In this document: piece by piece, positions 17,763 to 26,996 of the stretch
Layout: the number at the start of each line of letters is the position of its first letter
Numbering within the stretch: position 1 is the stretch's first letter
NCBI GenBank assembly: GCA_963823495.1
Contig: CAWGLV010000001.1
Location: forward strand, 3,348,001 to 3,412,000
Reading direction: 5' to 3'
DNA from: DATDAH01 sp963823495
GTDB taxonomy: Bacteria; Actinomycetota; Acidimicrobiia; Acidimicrobiales; DATDAH01
DNA: 64,000 nt
The notes under the pieces: model-generated
Databases searched by the model: none
Told to the model about the DNA's origin: nothing
Seen by the model: only the letters and a program-made list of their open reading frames with translations
Position numbers and translations under genes: made by a program

Positions 17763-18448
17763 GAACGATCGGCCGCGTCGTCGGCGGGGTCGCGGCGGGC
17801 GGCCATGCGGGTCTGGACCTCGGTGAAGTCGACCCGGATGAACAGGGCCTCGGCCTCCGCGGTCAGCAGGTCGCCGGCGTGGCAGGTGGCCTTGGCCACG
17901 ATCCGGCGGCCGACGTCCTCGGTGACCCAGGCCCGCAGGGTCAGTTTCTCCTCGATGGGGGTGATGTGGCGGTAGTGGACGGTCAGGCGTCCGGTCACCC
18001 CCGGCTTCTCCATCATCCGCTGGGTGGCGCCCAGGATGTCGTCGAACATGCCGGCCACGTACCCACCGTGGACCCCGTGGGGCGGGCCCTCGTAGGCCAG
18101 GCCGAGGGTGACCGTCGACTCGATCCGCCGCCCGTCGTCGTCCTCCACGATCCCCATCGCCATCGGTGGCGCCAGGGGATTGTGGGCGCCCCGGAACAGG
18201 CTCTGCTTCTGGAAGGCCGCGCCGCTGTTCTCGTCGAGCACGCCGGCCACCTCGCTCGCCTCGTACCAGCGGGGCGCCCGGGGGCCGTCGAGGAAGGTCC
18301 GCAGCTCGGCCGCCATCTCGATGGCCCACGCCACCCGGTCGGGGTCATGGGCGACCGAGCTCAGCTCCTCGATGGCCCCCCGTAGCTCGTCGGCCAGCCG
18401 GGTGGCGGGATCGTCAGGATCGAGCACGACATCGGCCATGGTGTCCAT
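17753..18448 (-). CDS. Hotdog-fold thioesterase (PaaI-like)
   Basis: A protein of 231 residues. The hotdog domain occupies the C-terminal half: LGLAYEGPPHGVHGGYVAGM and FDDILGATQ form the central helix region, and TGRLTVHYRHITPIEEKL follows. It probably hydrolyses an acyl-CoA thioester. The N-terminal 100 residues are helical and not recognised. The start is ATG 18448 (MDTMADVV) or ATG 18439. It lies 25 nt downstream of the agmatinase gene on the same strand. The stop codon and last four codons are supplied by the type B palindrome, so the C-terminus may have been reset when that element arrived. Confidence 0.75.
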   Translation of the reverse strand: MDTMADVVLDPDDPATRLADELRGAIEELSSVAHDPDRVAWAIEMAAELRTFLDGPRAPRWYEASEVAGVLDENSGAAFQKQSLFRGAHNPLAPPMAMGIVEDDDGRRIESTVTLGLAYEGPPHGVHGGYVAGMFDDILGATQRMMEKPGVTGRLTVHYRHITPIEEKLTLRAWVTEDVGRRIVAKATCHAGDLLTAEAEALFIRVDFTEVQTRMAARRDPADDAADRSGA

Positions 18449-18473
18449 GACCGCATCATGCCCGGCCCGGCGG

Positions 18474-19418
18474 TCAGCCCCGGGCGGCTCGCGCCGTACG
18501 GGCGGTGCCCAGGAGCTGGAGCTCGTCGATGGCCAGCGTTGCGCCGGCCAACGCGGTGATGCCGCTGTGGTCATAGGGCGGGGCCACCTCGACGAGGTCG
18601 GCGCCGAGGATGTCCAGGCCGACGAGGCCCAGCAGGATCCGCCGGGCCTCCCAGGTGGTGGGGCCACCGACCACCGGCGTCCCCGTACCCGGGGCGTAAG
18701 CCGGGTCGAGGAAGTCGATGTCGACGGTGAGATAGACGGGGCGACCGCCGACGATGTCGTGACAACGCTCGACGGCGGCGTCGACGCCGAGGGCGAAGAG
18801 CTCGTCGGCGTGGATCACGTTGAAGCCGTAGGTCTCGTTCGGCGTCCGCATCCCGATCTGGACCGAGTGGGCCGGGTCGACCAGCCCCTCGTCGGCGGCC
18901 CGCCGGAACATCGACCCGTGGTTGACGTTCCCGTCGTCGGGCCAGGTGTCGGAGTGGGCGTCGAGGTGGACCAGCGAGAGCGGGCCGTGGTGCTCGGCGT
19001 GAGCCCGCAGGAGCGGGTAGGCCACGAGGTGGTCCCCACCGAGCCCGAGCACCGAGATCCCCGCCGCGATCAGGGCCGAGACCCGGGCGGTGACCTGGCC
19101 GACCATCGAGTCGACCGACGGGATCGAGAACCCGATGTCGCCCAGGTCCACGACCCGGAAGCGCTCCCGCACGTCGTGGTCCCAGGGCCAGAGACCCGCG
19201 GGGTACTCCCCTGCCAGACTCGACTCCTCCCGGATCGCCCGGGGCCCCAGTCGGGTCCCCGAGCGGTTGGTCGTGCCCAGGTCGAAGGGGATGCCCACCA
19301 CGGCGATCTCCGCGTCCTCCGGCTCGGTGCGGCTGGGCAGGCGGGCGAAGGACAGGGGCCCGGCGAAGGTCAGGCCGAAGTCGAGGGGGTCGAAGCCCTT
19401 CGGCGGCGTGTCGCTCAT
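18474..19418 (-). CDS. Agmatinase/arginase family ureohydrolase
   Basis: A protein of 314 residues. The three manganese-binding motifs of ureohydrolases are present: GLGGDHLVAYP, VHLDAHSDT and TVDIDFLDPAYAPGTGTP. The N-terminus has GIPFDLGTTNRSGTRLGP, typical of agmatinases. It would hydrolyse agmatine (or a related guanidino compound) to a polyamine and urea. The ATG at 19418 is preceded by TAGCGT with 6 nt between (leaderless layout). The thioesterase gene lies 25 nt downstream. It is divergent from the cyclase-family hydrolase. Confidence 0.85.
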   Translation of the reverse strand: MSDTPPKGFDPLDFGLTFAGPLSFARLPSRTEPEDAEIAVVGIPFDLGTTNRSGTRLGPRAIREESSLAGEYPAGLWPWDHDVRERFRVVDLGDIGFSIPSVDSMVGQVTARVSALIAAGISVLGLGGDHLVAYPLLRAHAEHHGPLSLVHLDAHSDTWPDDGNVNHGSMFRRAADEGLVDPAHSVQIGMRTPNETYGFNVIHADELFALGVDAAVERCHDIVGGRPVYLTVDIDFLDPAYAPGTGTPVVGGPTTWEARRILLGLVGLDILGADLVEVAPPYDHSGITALAGATLAIDELQLLGTARTARAARG

Positions 19419-19487
19419 CGCCGCACGCTAGGCGCCCGACCGCGGGCGCGTGTCCGGGATCCACCCGCGCTGCGCGAGGCTGGGGCC

Positions 19488-20414
19488 ATGGCCCTCCCGC
19501 CCCATCTGCAGGACCTCGCCGCCCGGGTCTCCAACTGGGGCCGGTGGGGTGACGACGACCAGCGGGGGACCCTGAACCTCATCGACTCGGCCAGCGTGTT
19601 GCGGGGCGTGGCCGCGGCCCGGCAGGGCAAGGTCTTCGGCCTGGCCATCCCCTTCGACGAGGACGGGCCCCAGATGGGCCTCATCCCCGGCCGGGACAAC
19701 CCCGAGCGCACGATGATCGCCGTCAACCAGTCCTACACCGGCGACACGGCGGAGTTCTGTGCCACCGACGACCGCGTGAGCATGGGCATCCAGGCCGCCA
19801 CCCACTGGGACGCTCTCGCCCATGCCGGCTACGAGGAGCGGTACTACAACGGCGTCCCGTTCACCGAGATCGACGAGGCCGGCTGCCACAAGCTCGGCAT
19901 CGAGAACGTCGGGCCTCTGGTCACCCGCGGGGTGCTGTTGGACGTGGCCCGAGCCCTGGGCGTCGACTACTTCGAGGTCGGCCACCCGATCACCGGCGAC
20001 GACCTCGAGGCAGCTGCGGCCCTCGGGTCGATCGACGTGGCGCCCGGCGACGTCCTCATGGTCCGGACCGGCCAGATGGCCCATCTGGCCCGGGGCGACA
20101 AGATGCGCTTCGCCGACCCCAGCCCCGGGCTGTCGACCCGGTCGGTCGAATGGCTCCGGGACCACGACGTGGCCGCCGTGGCCACCGACACCCTCGTCTT
20201 CGAGTGCTGGCCGGGCGAGGACCCCGCCGTCCTCCTGCCGGTGCACCTCCTGCACCTGCGGGACATGGGGATGCTGCAGGGCCAGCTCTGGTACCTCGAC
20301 GAGCTGGCCGAGGACTGCGCCGCCGACGGCCAGTACGACGGCCTCCTCACGGCGACCCCACTTCCCTTCACCCGCGCCGCCGGCAGCCCGGTCGCCCCCA
20401 CCATGGTCAAGTGA
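19488..20414 (+). CDS. Cyclase family protein (kynurenine-formamidase-like hydrolase)
   Basis: A protein of 308 residues. The family signature is MGIQAATHWDALAHAGY (HxxxxDxxxH metal-binding type), followed by TRGVLLDVARALGVDYFEVG and VAPGDVLMVRTGQM. These metal-dependent hydrolases open amide or lactone bonds, as in kynurenine formamidase; the substrate is unknown. The ATG at 19488 is used, and no TANNNT lies immediately before it. It is divergent from the agmatinase and followed by a type A palindrome and ppgK on the same strand. Confidence 0.8.
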   Translation: MALPPHLQDLAARVSNWGRWGDDDQRGTLNLIDSASVLRGVAAARQGKVFGLAIPFDEDGPQMGLIPGRDNPERTMIAVNQSYTGDTAEFCATDDRVSMGIQAATHWDALAHAGYEERYYNGVPFTEIDEAGCHKLGIENVGPLVTRGVLLDVARALGVDYFEVGHPITGDDLEAAAALGSIDVAPGDVLMVRTGQMAHLARGDKMRFADPSPGLSTRSVEWLRDHDVAAVATDTLVFECWPGEDPAVLLPVHLLHLRDMGMLQGQLWYLDELAEDCAADGQYDGLLTATPLPFTRAAGSPVAPTMVK

Positions 20415-20420
20415 TGGCCG

Positions 20421-20480
20421 TCCGAATCGTTCTGGCGTCGATCGGTCACGCCTGGCGTGACCGATCGACGCAATTTCGGA
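20421..20480. repeat. Type A palindromic element
   Basis: The core 20435-20471 is GCGTCGATCGGTCACGCC, a single T, then the exact reverse complement, giving 18 perfect pairs. The left flank contains GTTCTG and the right flank AATTTCGG. TCCGAA (20421-20426) and TTCGGA (20475-20480) bracket the element. It fills the gap between the cyclase-family gene, which stops at 20414, and ppgK, which starts at 20494. Confidence 0.85.
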
Positions 20481-20493
20481 GGGTGGGGGGGCG

Positions 20494-21252
<759 letters not shown>

Positions 21253-21333
21253 CCGTCGCCCGTCGGATCCGACCTGGCCCTCGGCCCTGTTGCCCTCAGC
21301 CGCCGGCCAGACCGGCACCGACTTCCTCGACGG

Positions 21334-21500
21334 CCCCCAACGCGACACCTGCCTCGGCGGCGCCCCCCCAACGCGACACCTGCATCGGCGGCCCCCAACG
21401 CGACACCTGCATCGGCGGCCCCCAACGCGACACCTGCGCCGGCGGCGCCCCCCCAACGCGACACCTGCCTCGGCGGCCCCCCCAACGCGACATTCACCGC
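21334..21500. repeat. Direct-repeat array with core AACGCGACACCTGC
   Basis: Six copies of a 27-31 nt unit start at AACGCG positions 21339, 21370, 21397, 21424, 21455 and 21484. Five carry CCAACGCGACACCTGC exactly; the last is degenerate (CCAACGCGACATTCAC). The variable part is the length of the C tract and a CGGCGGCG block. The array occupies the 312-nt gap between ppgK and the next SDR gene, which otherwise shows nothing. It has no unique spacers of constant length, so it is not a CRISPR array. Confidence 0.85.
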
Positions 21501-21564
21501 AGCTGCGAGACCCGACGGAGCATCCCGTGAGGCGTCGGGAACCGGCTGAGTAGGGTCGACCGTC

Positions 21565-22410
21565 GTGACTCCGACCGACGAACTCGACGGCAAGACGTTC
21601 CTGGTGACCGGGGCGAACACCGGGATCGGGCGGGCGACCACCGAGGACCTGGCCCGGCGGGGAGGGCGGGTGATCCTGGCCTGCCGGTCGGCCGAGAAGA
21701 CGCTGCCGGTCATCGACGCCATCGGGGCCGAGACCGGCAACGACCGGCTGGAGCACCTGCCCCTCGACCTGGCCGACCTGGACTCGGTGCGCTCGGCGGC
21801 GGGCACGCTGGTCGACCGGGGCGAGCCGATCGACGTGCTCATCGCCAACGCCGGAATCGCCGGCCAGCGGGGCGAGACGACGCAGGGCTTCGAGCTGGCC
21901 TTCGGGACCAACCACCTCGGCCACTTCCTCTTCGTCACCAGCCTGCTCGACCTCCTGCGGGTCGGCGCCCCGGCCCGGGTCGTGGTCGTCGCTTCCGACG
22001 CTCACTACGACGCCGAGGACCTCGATGTCGACAAGCTCCGGGGCCGCACCCGGACCATCGTCGGCATGAAGGAGTACTCCCGCTCCAAGCTGGCCAACGT
22101 CCTGTTCGCCCAGGAGCTGGCCCGCCGGGTCGATCCCGCCGAGATCAGCGCGTACGCCCTGCATCCCGGGGTCATCGCCTCGGACATCTGGCGGCGGGTC
22201 CCCTGGCCGATCCGGCCGATCATGACCCGGTCCATGGCGACCAACGAGGAGGGCGCGCGGACCTCGCTCTGGTGCGCCACCACCGACGACCCGGCCCTGG
22301 TCAGCGGCGCGTACTACGACAGCTGCGCCCCCGAGGACCCCAGCGAGCTGGCCACTCCCGAGCTCGCCGCCTGGCTCTGGGACCGCAGCGAGGCCTGGAC
22401 CGCCGCCTGA
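21565..22410 (+). CDS. SDR family oxidoreductase (retinol-dehydrogenase-like)
   Basis: A protein of 281 residues. The glycine motif TGANTGIGRATTEDLARRG is near residues 15-33, the NAG motif in IANAGIAGQR, the segment GTNHLGHFLF is present, and the catalytic Tyr/Lys pair is in EYSRSKLANVLFA. This arrangement is that of the retinol dehydrogenase/WWOX-like SDR subgroup. The substrate is unknown. The GTG at 21565 is preceded by TAGGGT with 8 nt between (leaderless layout), and the repeat array lies about 65 bp upstream. Confidence 0.85.
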   Translation: MTPTDELDGKTFLVTGANTGIGRATTEDLARRGGRVILACRSAEKTLPVIDAIGAETGNDRLEHLPLDLADLDSVRSAAGTLVDRGEPIDVLIANAGIAGQRGETTQGFELAFGTNHLGHFLFVTSLLDLLRVGAPARVVVVASDAHYDAEDLDVDKLRGRTRTIVGMKEYSRSKLANVLFAQELARRVDPAEISAYALHPGVIASDIWRRVPWPIRPIMTRSMATNEEGARTSLWCATTDDPALVSGAYYDSCAPEDPSELATPELAAWLWDRSEAWTAA

Positions 22411-22422
22411 CCCTCCACCGAT

Positions 22423-22475
22423 CCGTTCTGGTGTGAGTCGGTCACGCCGTGGGTGACCAACTCACGCGATTTCGG
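22423..22475. repeat. Type A palindromic element (variant)
   Basis: It begins with the border CCGTTCTGG (22423-22431). Arms GTGAGTCGGTCAC (22433-22445) and GTGACCAACTCAC (22453-22465) pair with one C-A mismatch, and the right flank is GATTTCGGG. It sits between the convergent SDR and sugar-binding-protein genes, where it could also act in termination. Confidence 0.75.
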
Positions 22476-22483
22476 GGCGACGG

Positions 22484-23983
22484 TCAGAAGTTGACGTCGT
22501 TGTAGCGGGCGATGGCGGCGTTGATGTCGTCGTCGGCCCGGGCGATGGTGTCCGCGGGGCTCATGCCGTCGAACATCATCCGGTCGAGGGCATCGCCCAC
22601 GGCGTCACGGGCCTCCCGATAGGGGCCGATGAGCGGACCGGGGAAGTCCGGGTCCAGGCCCTCCGCCAGCGTGAAGGCCTCCCGCAGCCACTGTCCCGGA
22701 CGGGTGTCGGTCCAGAACGTCTGGATCTCCGGGTCCTCGGCGACATCACCCCGGGCGGGCAGGTAGGAACCCTGGGTGTGCCAGAGCGCCTGCTGCTCGG
22801 GCTCGTTGACGAACTTCATGAAGTCCCACGCCGCCGCCTGGCGCTCGGAGCCGACGGTCGAGGCGATGTACCAGACCCCGCCACCCATCTGGCCCTGGCC
22901 GGGAGCATCGAGGCCGGGGAACTCCGCCGCGTCCAGGTTCACGTCGATCTCGGGGAGCGCGAGGTCGCCGAGACCGAGGTCCTCGCCCGATGCCGTGCCC
23001 TCGAGCACGGCGTTGATGGTGGTGACCGCGGTCGACGTCTCGACGGTCATCGAGGCGTCCTCGAGGCCCATGGCGAAGTAGTGGTCGAACTGGGCGTCGG
23101 TGCCGGGAAGGGCGTTGATCAGGCCCTCCTCCTGCATCTGATCCATGAACTCGAACAGCCGGTGGGTGGTGGGGTTGTCGAAGGCCGAGGCCTCGGCCCC
23201 GCCCAGGTCGCGGCCGTTGTTGTTGTCGACCAGCGGCGCGCCCGCCCCGGTCAACCAGAACTCGACCATCCAGGGCTGCATGTTCCAGACGAAGGGCCGG
23301 TCGGTGACCCCCGCCTGCTGGATGGCCCGGGCTGCCGCCGCCAGCTCCTCGAGGGTCCGGGGCGGGTCATCGGGGTCCAACCCGGCCGCCTCGAAGTGGT
23401 CCCGGTTGTAGTAGAGGAGCGCGGTGGCCAGGTTGACCGAGCCGGGCAGCAGGACATCGGTCTCCTCCCCGTTCACGGTCCCCGGCACCGAGTAGTAGTC
23501 GGTGGTGATGGGCAGGAACTCGTCCCCGAAGTCCGTGTAGTCGTCGGCTGCCGCGCACTGGGCGGCGGGCAGCACCGTGCCCAGGTCCGCGAGGCTCTGG
23601 GTGTAGGTGTCCTCGAGGATGGCGATGTCGGGCAGGTCGTCGGCCGGGATGGCCCGCTCATAGGCCCGCTGGAGCTCCCCGTAGCCCACGCCCTGGCTCT
23701 GCACGTCCACCCGCACCCGGTCCTGCGCGGCGTTGTAGGAGTCGGCGATGTCGTTGAGCGTCTGTTCGGTCAGGCCGACGTAGCTGTGCCAGACGGTGAT
23801 GTCGACGGTGCCGTCGGCGGTCTCGAGCGCATCCACCGGGCACTCGGTGGCGTAGGTGAGCGCGCCGCCGCCGGCGGGACCACAGGCGGAGGCCACCAGA
23901 GCGGCCGCGCCGAGCAGGACGACGCCGGTCAGGGTCCGGCGCCTGGGCCTCTTGCTCCCGCCTGCGGCCCGAGCGGACCTCAC
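22484..23983 (-). CDS. ABC sugar transporter substrate-binding lipoprotein
   Basis: A protein of 499 residues. A lipoprotein signal is present (basic start KRPRRR, hydrophobic GVVLLGAAALVASAC, lipobox Cys). The mature part looks like the extracellular sugar-binding proteins of the UgpB/MalE group: ITVWHSYVGLTEQTLNDIAD, LPDIAILEDTYTQSL, LLYYNRDHFEAAGLDP and AAAWDFMKFVNEPEQQALWH. It would capture a sugar, oligosaccharide or glycerol-phosphate ester outside the membrane. The GTG start overlaps the stop of the permease gene as GTGA, so it is the last gene of the operon. Confidence 0.85.
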   Translation of the reverse strand: MRSARAAGGSKRPRRRTLTGVVLLGAAALVASACGPAGGGALTYATECPVDALETADGTVDITVWHSYVGLTEQTLNDIADSYNAAQDRVRVDVQSQGVGYGELQRAYERAIPADDLPDIAILEDTYTQSLADLGTVLPAAQCAAADDYTDFGDEFLPITTDYYSVPGTVNGEETDVLLPGSVNLATALLYYNRDHFEAAGLDPDDPPRTLEELAAAARAIQQAGVTDRPFVWNMQPWMVEFWLTGAGAPLVDNNNGRDLGGAEASAFDNPTTHRLFEFMDQMQEEGLINALPGTDAQFDHYFAMGLEDASMTVETSTAVTTINAVLEGTASGEDLGLGDLALPEIDVNLDAAEFPGLDAPGQGQMGGGVWYIASTVGSERQAAAWDFMKFVNEPEQQALWHTQGSYLPARGDVAEDPEIQTFWTDTRPGQWLREAFTLAEGLDPDFPGPLIGPYREARDAVGDALDRMMFDGMSPADTIARADDDINAAIARYNDVNF

Positions 23984-24897
23984 CCCTTCACCGCGCCGGC
24001 GGTCAGGCCCCGCACGATGTGCTTCTGGAAGGCCAGCAGCAGGATCAGGATGGGCACGGCGGCGAGGATGGCGGCGGCGAACCCGATGTTGAGCTGGTCG
24101 ATGTTGCGGGCAGCCAGGCCCTTGAGCGCGATCTGGACCGTCTCCCAGTCCTGATCGGTCACCACCACCCGAGGCCACGTGTACTGGTTCCAGGCAGCGA
24201 GGAAGGCGACCAGGGTGAAGCTGGCGATGATGGGCCGGGTCACCGGTATGGCCACCTTGCGCAGGAACCCGAGATGACCGAGGCCGTCGAGCTCCGCCGC
24301 GTCCCGCAGGTCCATCGGTATCCCCAGGAAGCCCTGCCGTAGCAGGAAGGTGCCGAAGGCCGCGGCCAGGAACGGCGCCGTCAGGCCCGGGAAGCTGTCC
24401 AGCCAGCCGAGGTTGCGGATGGTCACCGCGTTGACCAGCAGCGTGACCTCGATGGGCAGCATCAGCGTGGCCATGAACAGGGCGAAGATGGGGCCCCTCA
24501 GGGGGAAGCGCAGGAAGACGAACGCGTAGGCGGCCAGCAGCGAGGTGCCGACCTGGGCCGCGGTGATGATCAGCGTCACGACGGTGGTGATCAGGAACTT
24601 CTGACCGAGGTCGCCCTCGGTGAAGGCCCGCTGGAACACGTCCCACTGGGGCTCGACGAGGGTGACGGGCTGACCGGCGTCGATGTACGCGATCGGCGTG
24701 GACAGGGCCCGGACCAACGTCATCCAGATGGGGAAGAGCACGACGAGGGAGATGCCGCCGAGCAGCAGGTACCAACCCGCCAACTTGAGCCCCCGGGTCC
24801 GGCGTCCAGGCCGGTCGGTGCCGACGACCGTGCGGCCGCCGAGGACGACCGAGTCGACCTCCAGCTCCAGGTCCGGAGTCGTCGCGTCAGCGGCCAT
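23980..24897 (-). CDS. ABC sugar transporter permease (UgpE/MalG-like)
   Basis: A protein of 305 residues with about six membrane segments. The permease EAA loop is visible as MDLRDAAELDGLGHLGFLRK, which contacts the ATPase. The N-terminal 40 residues are hydrophilic before the first helix GWYLLLGGISLVVLFPIW. The ATG at 24897 overlaps the upstream permease by 11 nt, and the stop overlaps the binding-protein gene, so the subunits are translationally linked. Confidence 0.85.
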   Translation of the reverse strand: MAADATTPDLELEVDSVVLGGRTVVGTDRPGRRTRGLKLAGWYLLLGGISLVVLFPIWMTLVRALSTPIAYIDAGQPVTLVEPQWDVFQRAFTEGDLGQKFLITTVVTLIITAAQVGTSLLAAYAFVFLRFPLRGPIFALFMATLMLPIEVTLLVNAVTIRNLGWLDSFPGLTAPFLAAAFGTFLLRQGFLGIPMDLRDAAELDGLGHLGFLRKVAIPVTRPIIASFTLVAFLAAWNQYTWPRVVVTDQDWETVQIALKGLAARNIDQLNIGFAAAILAAVPILILLLAFQKHIVRGLTAGAVKG

Positions 24898-25750
24898 AGT
24901 GCACCCGCCGCTCCAGGATGAGGAACTGGCCCAGGGCCACGATGAAGGTGATCCCGAACAGTCCCACCGCCATGACCGAGCCGACACCGAGGTCACTCGG
25001 CGCCTGGCGCTGGAAGATCTTGTAGACCAGGGTCTCGGTGGACCCGGCGGGGCCGCCCGAGGTGAGGATGTCGATCTGGGCGAAGGCCTGGAAGGCGAAG
25101 ACGGTCAGCACCACCACCAGGAAGAGCAGCGTCGGCGCCAGCAGCGGCAGGGTGACGGTGAAGAAGCGGCGGGTGGCGCTCATGCCGTCGATGGTGGCGG
25201 CCTCCATCAGCTCGTCGGGGACGGCCTGCAGGCCGGCCAGCACGATGATGAAGGTCAGTCCGAGGTTCTGCCAGACCGACGAGAGCGACACGCCGAAGAG
25301 CGCTCCGCCCGGCCCGCGGCTGGGGTCCGAGAGCCAGTCGACCGGGAAGTAGCCCTGGGTCGGGTTGATCAGCACCAGCCAGATGACCGAGGCCACCGCC
25401 ACCGAGGTGGCCACCGTCGAGCTGAAGATGGTGTGGAAGACCTTGATGCCCTTGAGCCGGCGGTGGGCGGCCATGGCCAGCGCGACGCCCAGGACCAGGC
25501 CCGCGGGCACCGTGTAGACGACGTAGAGCAGCGTCGTCTCGAGGCCGTCGAGGAACTCGTTGCCCGTGAGGACGTCCTGGTACTGGCTCCAGCCCACCCA
25601 GCGCATCTCGGTGCCCAACCGGTTCTGCTGGAAGAAGCCCCAGTAGACGATGCGGATGATCGGGTAGAAGAAGAAGGCTCCGAAGATGACCAGTGAGGGA
25701 GCGAGGAAGGCCGCGGCCAGGCCCGACTCCTTGAGGCGGCCCGACCGCAT
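24887..25750 (-). CDS. ABC sugar transporter permease (UgpA/MalF-like)
   Basis: A protein of 287 residues with six predicted membrane helices, starting with LAAAFLAPSLVIFGAFFFYP, a common opening of UgpA-type permeases. The EAA loop reads VPDELMEAATIDGMSATRRF. It pairs with the UgpE-like permease to form the channel. The ATG at 25750 overlaps the ATPase stop as ATGA. Confidence 0.9.
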   Translation of the reverse strand: MRSGRLKESGLAAAFLAPSLVIFGAFFFYPIIRIVYWGFFQQNRLGTEMRWVGWSQYQDVLTGNEFLDGLETTLLYVVYTVPAGLVLGVALAMAAHRRLKGIKVFHTIFSSTVATSVAVASVIWLVLINPTQGYFPVDWLSDPSRGPGGALFGVSLSSVWQNLGLTFIIVLAGLQAVPDELMEAATIDGMSATRRFFTVTLPLLAPTLLFLVVVLTVFAFQAFAQIDILTSGGPAGSTETLVYKIFQRQAPSDLGVGSVMAVGLFGITFIVALGQFLILERRVHYGR

Positions 25751-26859
25751 CAGTTGACCCGCTCGGTGCTCTCGAGGTCGAAGAGGTGCACGTGCTCGGG
25801 CTTGACCAGCAGCTCGACCCGGTCGCCCGCCGCGGGGGGCGACGCCTCAGAGGACTGGCGGCAGATGATGTTGTTGCCGCCGAGATCCACGAAGAGGTGA
25901 CGCTCGTGGCCGAGGGACTCGACCACCCTCACCACACCCCGGAGGCCGCCGGTGCCGAGGACCAGGTGCTCGGGTCGGATGCCGACGGTGAGCCGTCGAC
26001 CTTCGGACAACGGCCGGCCGCTGCTGACCGCCGCCGGGATCGAGCCGGACTCACCGAGGTCGATCGTCGCCTCGGTGCTGGAGGCGGCGCTGACCGTGCC
26101 CTCGACCACGTCCATCGGCGGGCTGCCGATGAAGCGGGCCACGAACAGGTTCTGGGGCCGGTCATAGACGCTCTGGGGTGGGCCGACCTGCTGGAGGCGA
26201 CCGTCGGCTATGACCGCGATCCGGTCGGCCATGGTCATCGCCTCGATCTGGTCGTGGGTGACGTAGATGAACGTGGTGGCCAACTGCTGGTGGAGCTGCA
26301 CCAGCTCGACCCGGGTCTGGGCCCGGAGCTTGGCGTCGAGGTTCGACAGCGGCTCGTCCATGAGGAAGGCCTCCGGCCGCCGGACAATGGCCCGAGCCAG
26401 GGCCACCCGCTGACGCTGGCCGCCGGACAGGGCGCCGGGCTTGCGGTCGAGGTAGTCGCCGAGACCGAGGATGCGGGCGGCCTCCTCGACCCGCTCGACC
26501 CGCTCGGCGCCGGTGAGCTTGCGGGGCTCGCCGCCGTCCACGGAGTACTTGCGGGCCTTGAGCGGGACCTCGATGTTCGCCCGCACGGTCATGTGCGGGT
26601 AGAGGGCGTAGCTCTGGAAGACCATGGCGATGTCGCGGTCCTTGGCCTCGATGTCGTTGACCACCTGGTCGCCGATGCGCAGCGTCCCGTCGGTCACCGT
26701 CTCGAGACCGGCGATCATGCGCAGGGCGGTGGTCTTGCCACACCCCGAGGGCCCGAGCAGGACCATGAACTCCTGGTCGGCGATGTCCAGGGTCAGCGAG
26801 TCGACCGCGGTCACCTCACCGAAGCGCTTGCTCACCGCCTCGAAGACGACCTCACTCAT
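25750..26859 (-). CDS. ABC transporter ATPase (UgpC/MsmK-like)
   Basis: A protein of 369 residues. Walker A is GPSGCGKTT (about 35-43), the Q-loop FQSYALYPHMTV, the signature LSGGQRQRVALARA, Walker B AFLMDEPLSNLDAKLR and the switch His in VTHDQIEAM. A C-terminal OB-type regulatory domain (VGIRPEHLVLG and on) marks it as a CUT1-type sugar-importer ATPase. It is the first gene of the importer operon. The ATG at 26859 has a good ribosome binding site, AAGGAGAAG, and TACGGT (26898-26893, minus strand) gives a leader of roughly 27 nt, so unlike many neighbours this mRNA has a leader. Confidence 0.92.
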   Translation of the reverse strand: MSEVVFEAVSKRFGEVTAVDSLTLDIADQEFMVLLGPSGCGKTTALRMIAGLETVTDGTLRIGDQVVNDIEAKDRDIAMVFQSYALYPHMTVRANIEVPLKARKYSVDGGEPRKLTGAERVERVEEAARILGLGDYLDRKPGALSGGQRQRVALARAIVRRPEAFLMDEPLSNLDAKLRAQTRVELVQLHQQLATTFIYVTHDQIEAMTMADRIAVIADGRLQQVGPPQSVYDRPQNLFVARFIGSPPMDVVEGTVSAASSTEATIDLGESGSIPAAVSSGRPLSEGRRLTVGIRPEHLVLGTGGLRGVVRVVESLGHERHLFVDLGGNNIICRQSSEASPPAAGDRVELLVKPEHVHLFDLESTERVN

Positions 26860-26996
26860 GTGGTCTTCTCCTTGCGATCGCCATCCACGAGCACCGTAGG
26901 CGGCGCGGATGGCGCACGGGGAACGCATCGGTGAACCAGAGCCGTCGCCGGTGGGGCGAGGGTTCGTCGACGGATCGTGGCCGGTACGGTCGGTCG

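Noticed and set aside
21334..21500. CRISPR array.
   Set aside because: Units are contiguous with no unique spacers, there are no cas genes, and the repeat is only partly conserved. It is a direct-repeat array.
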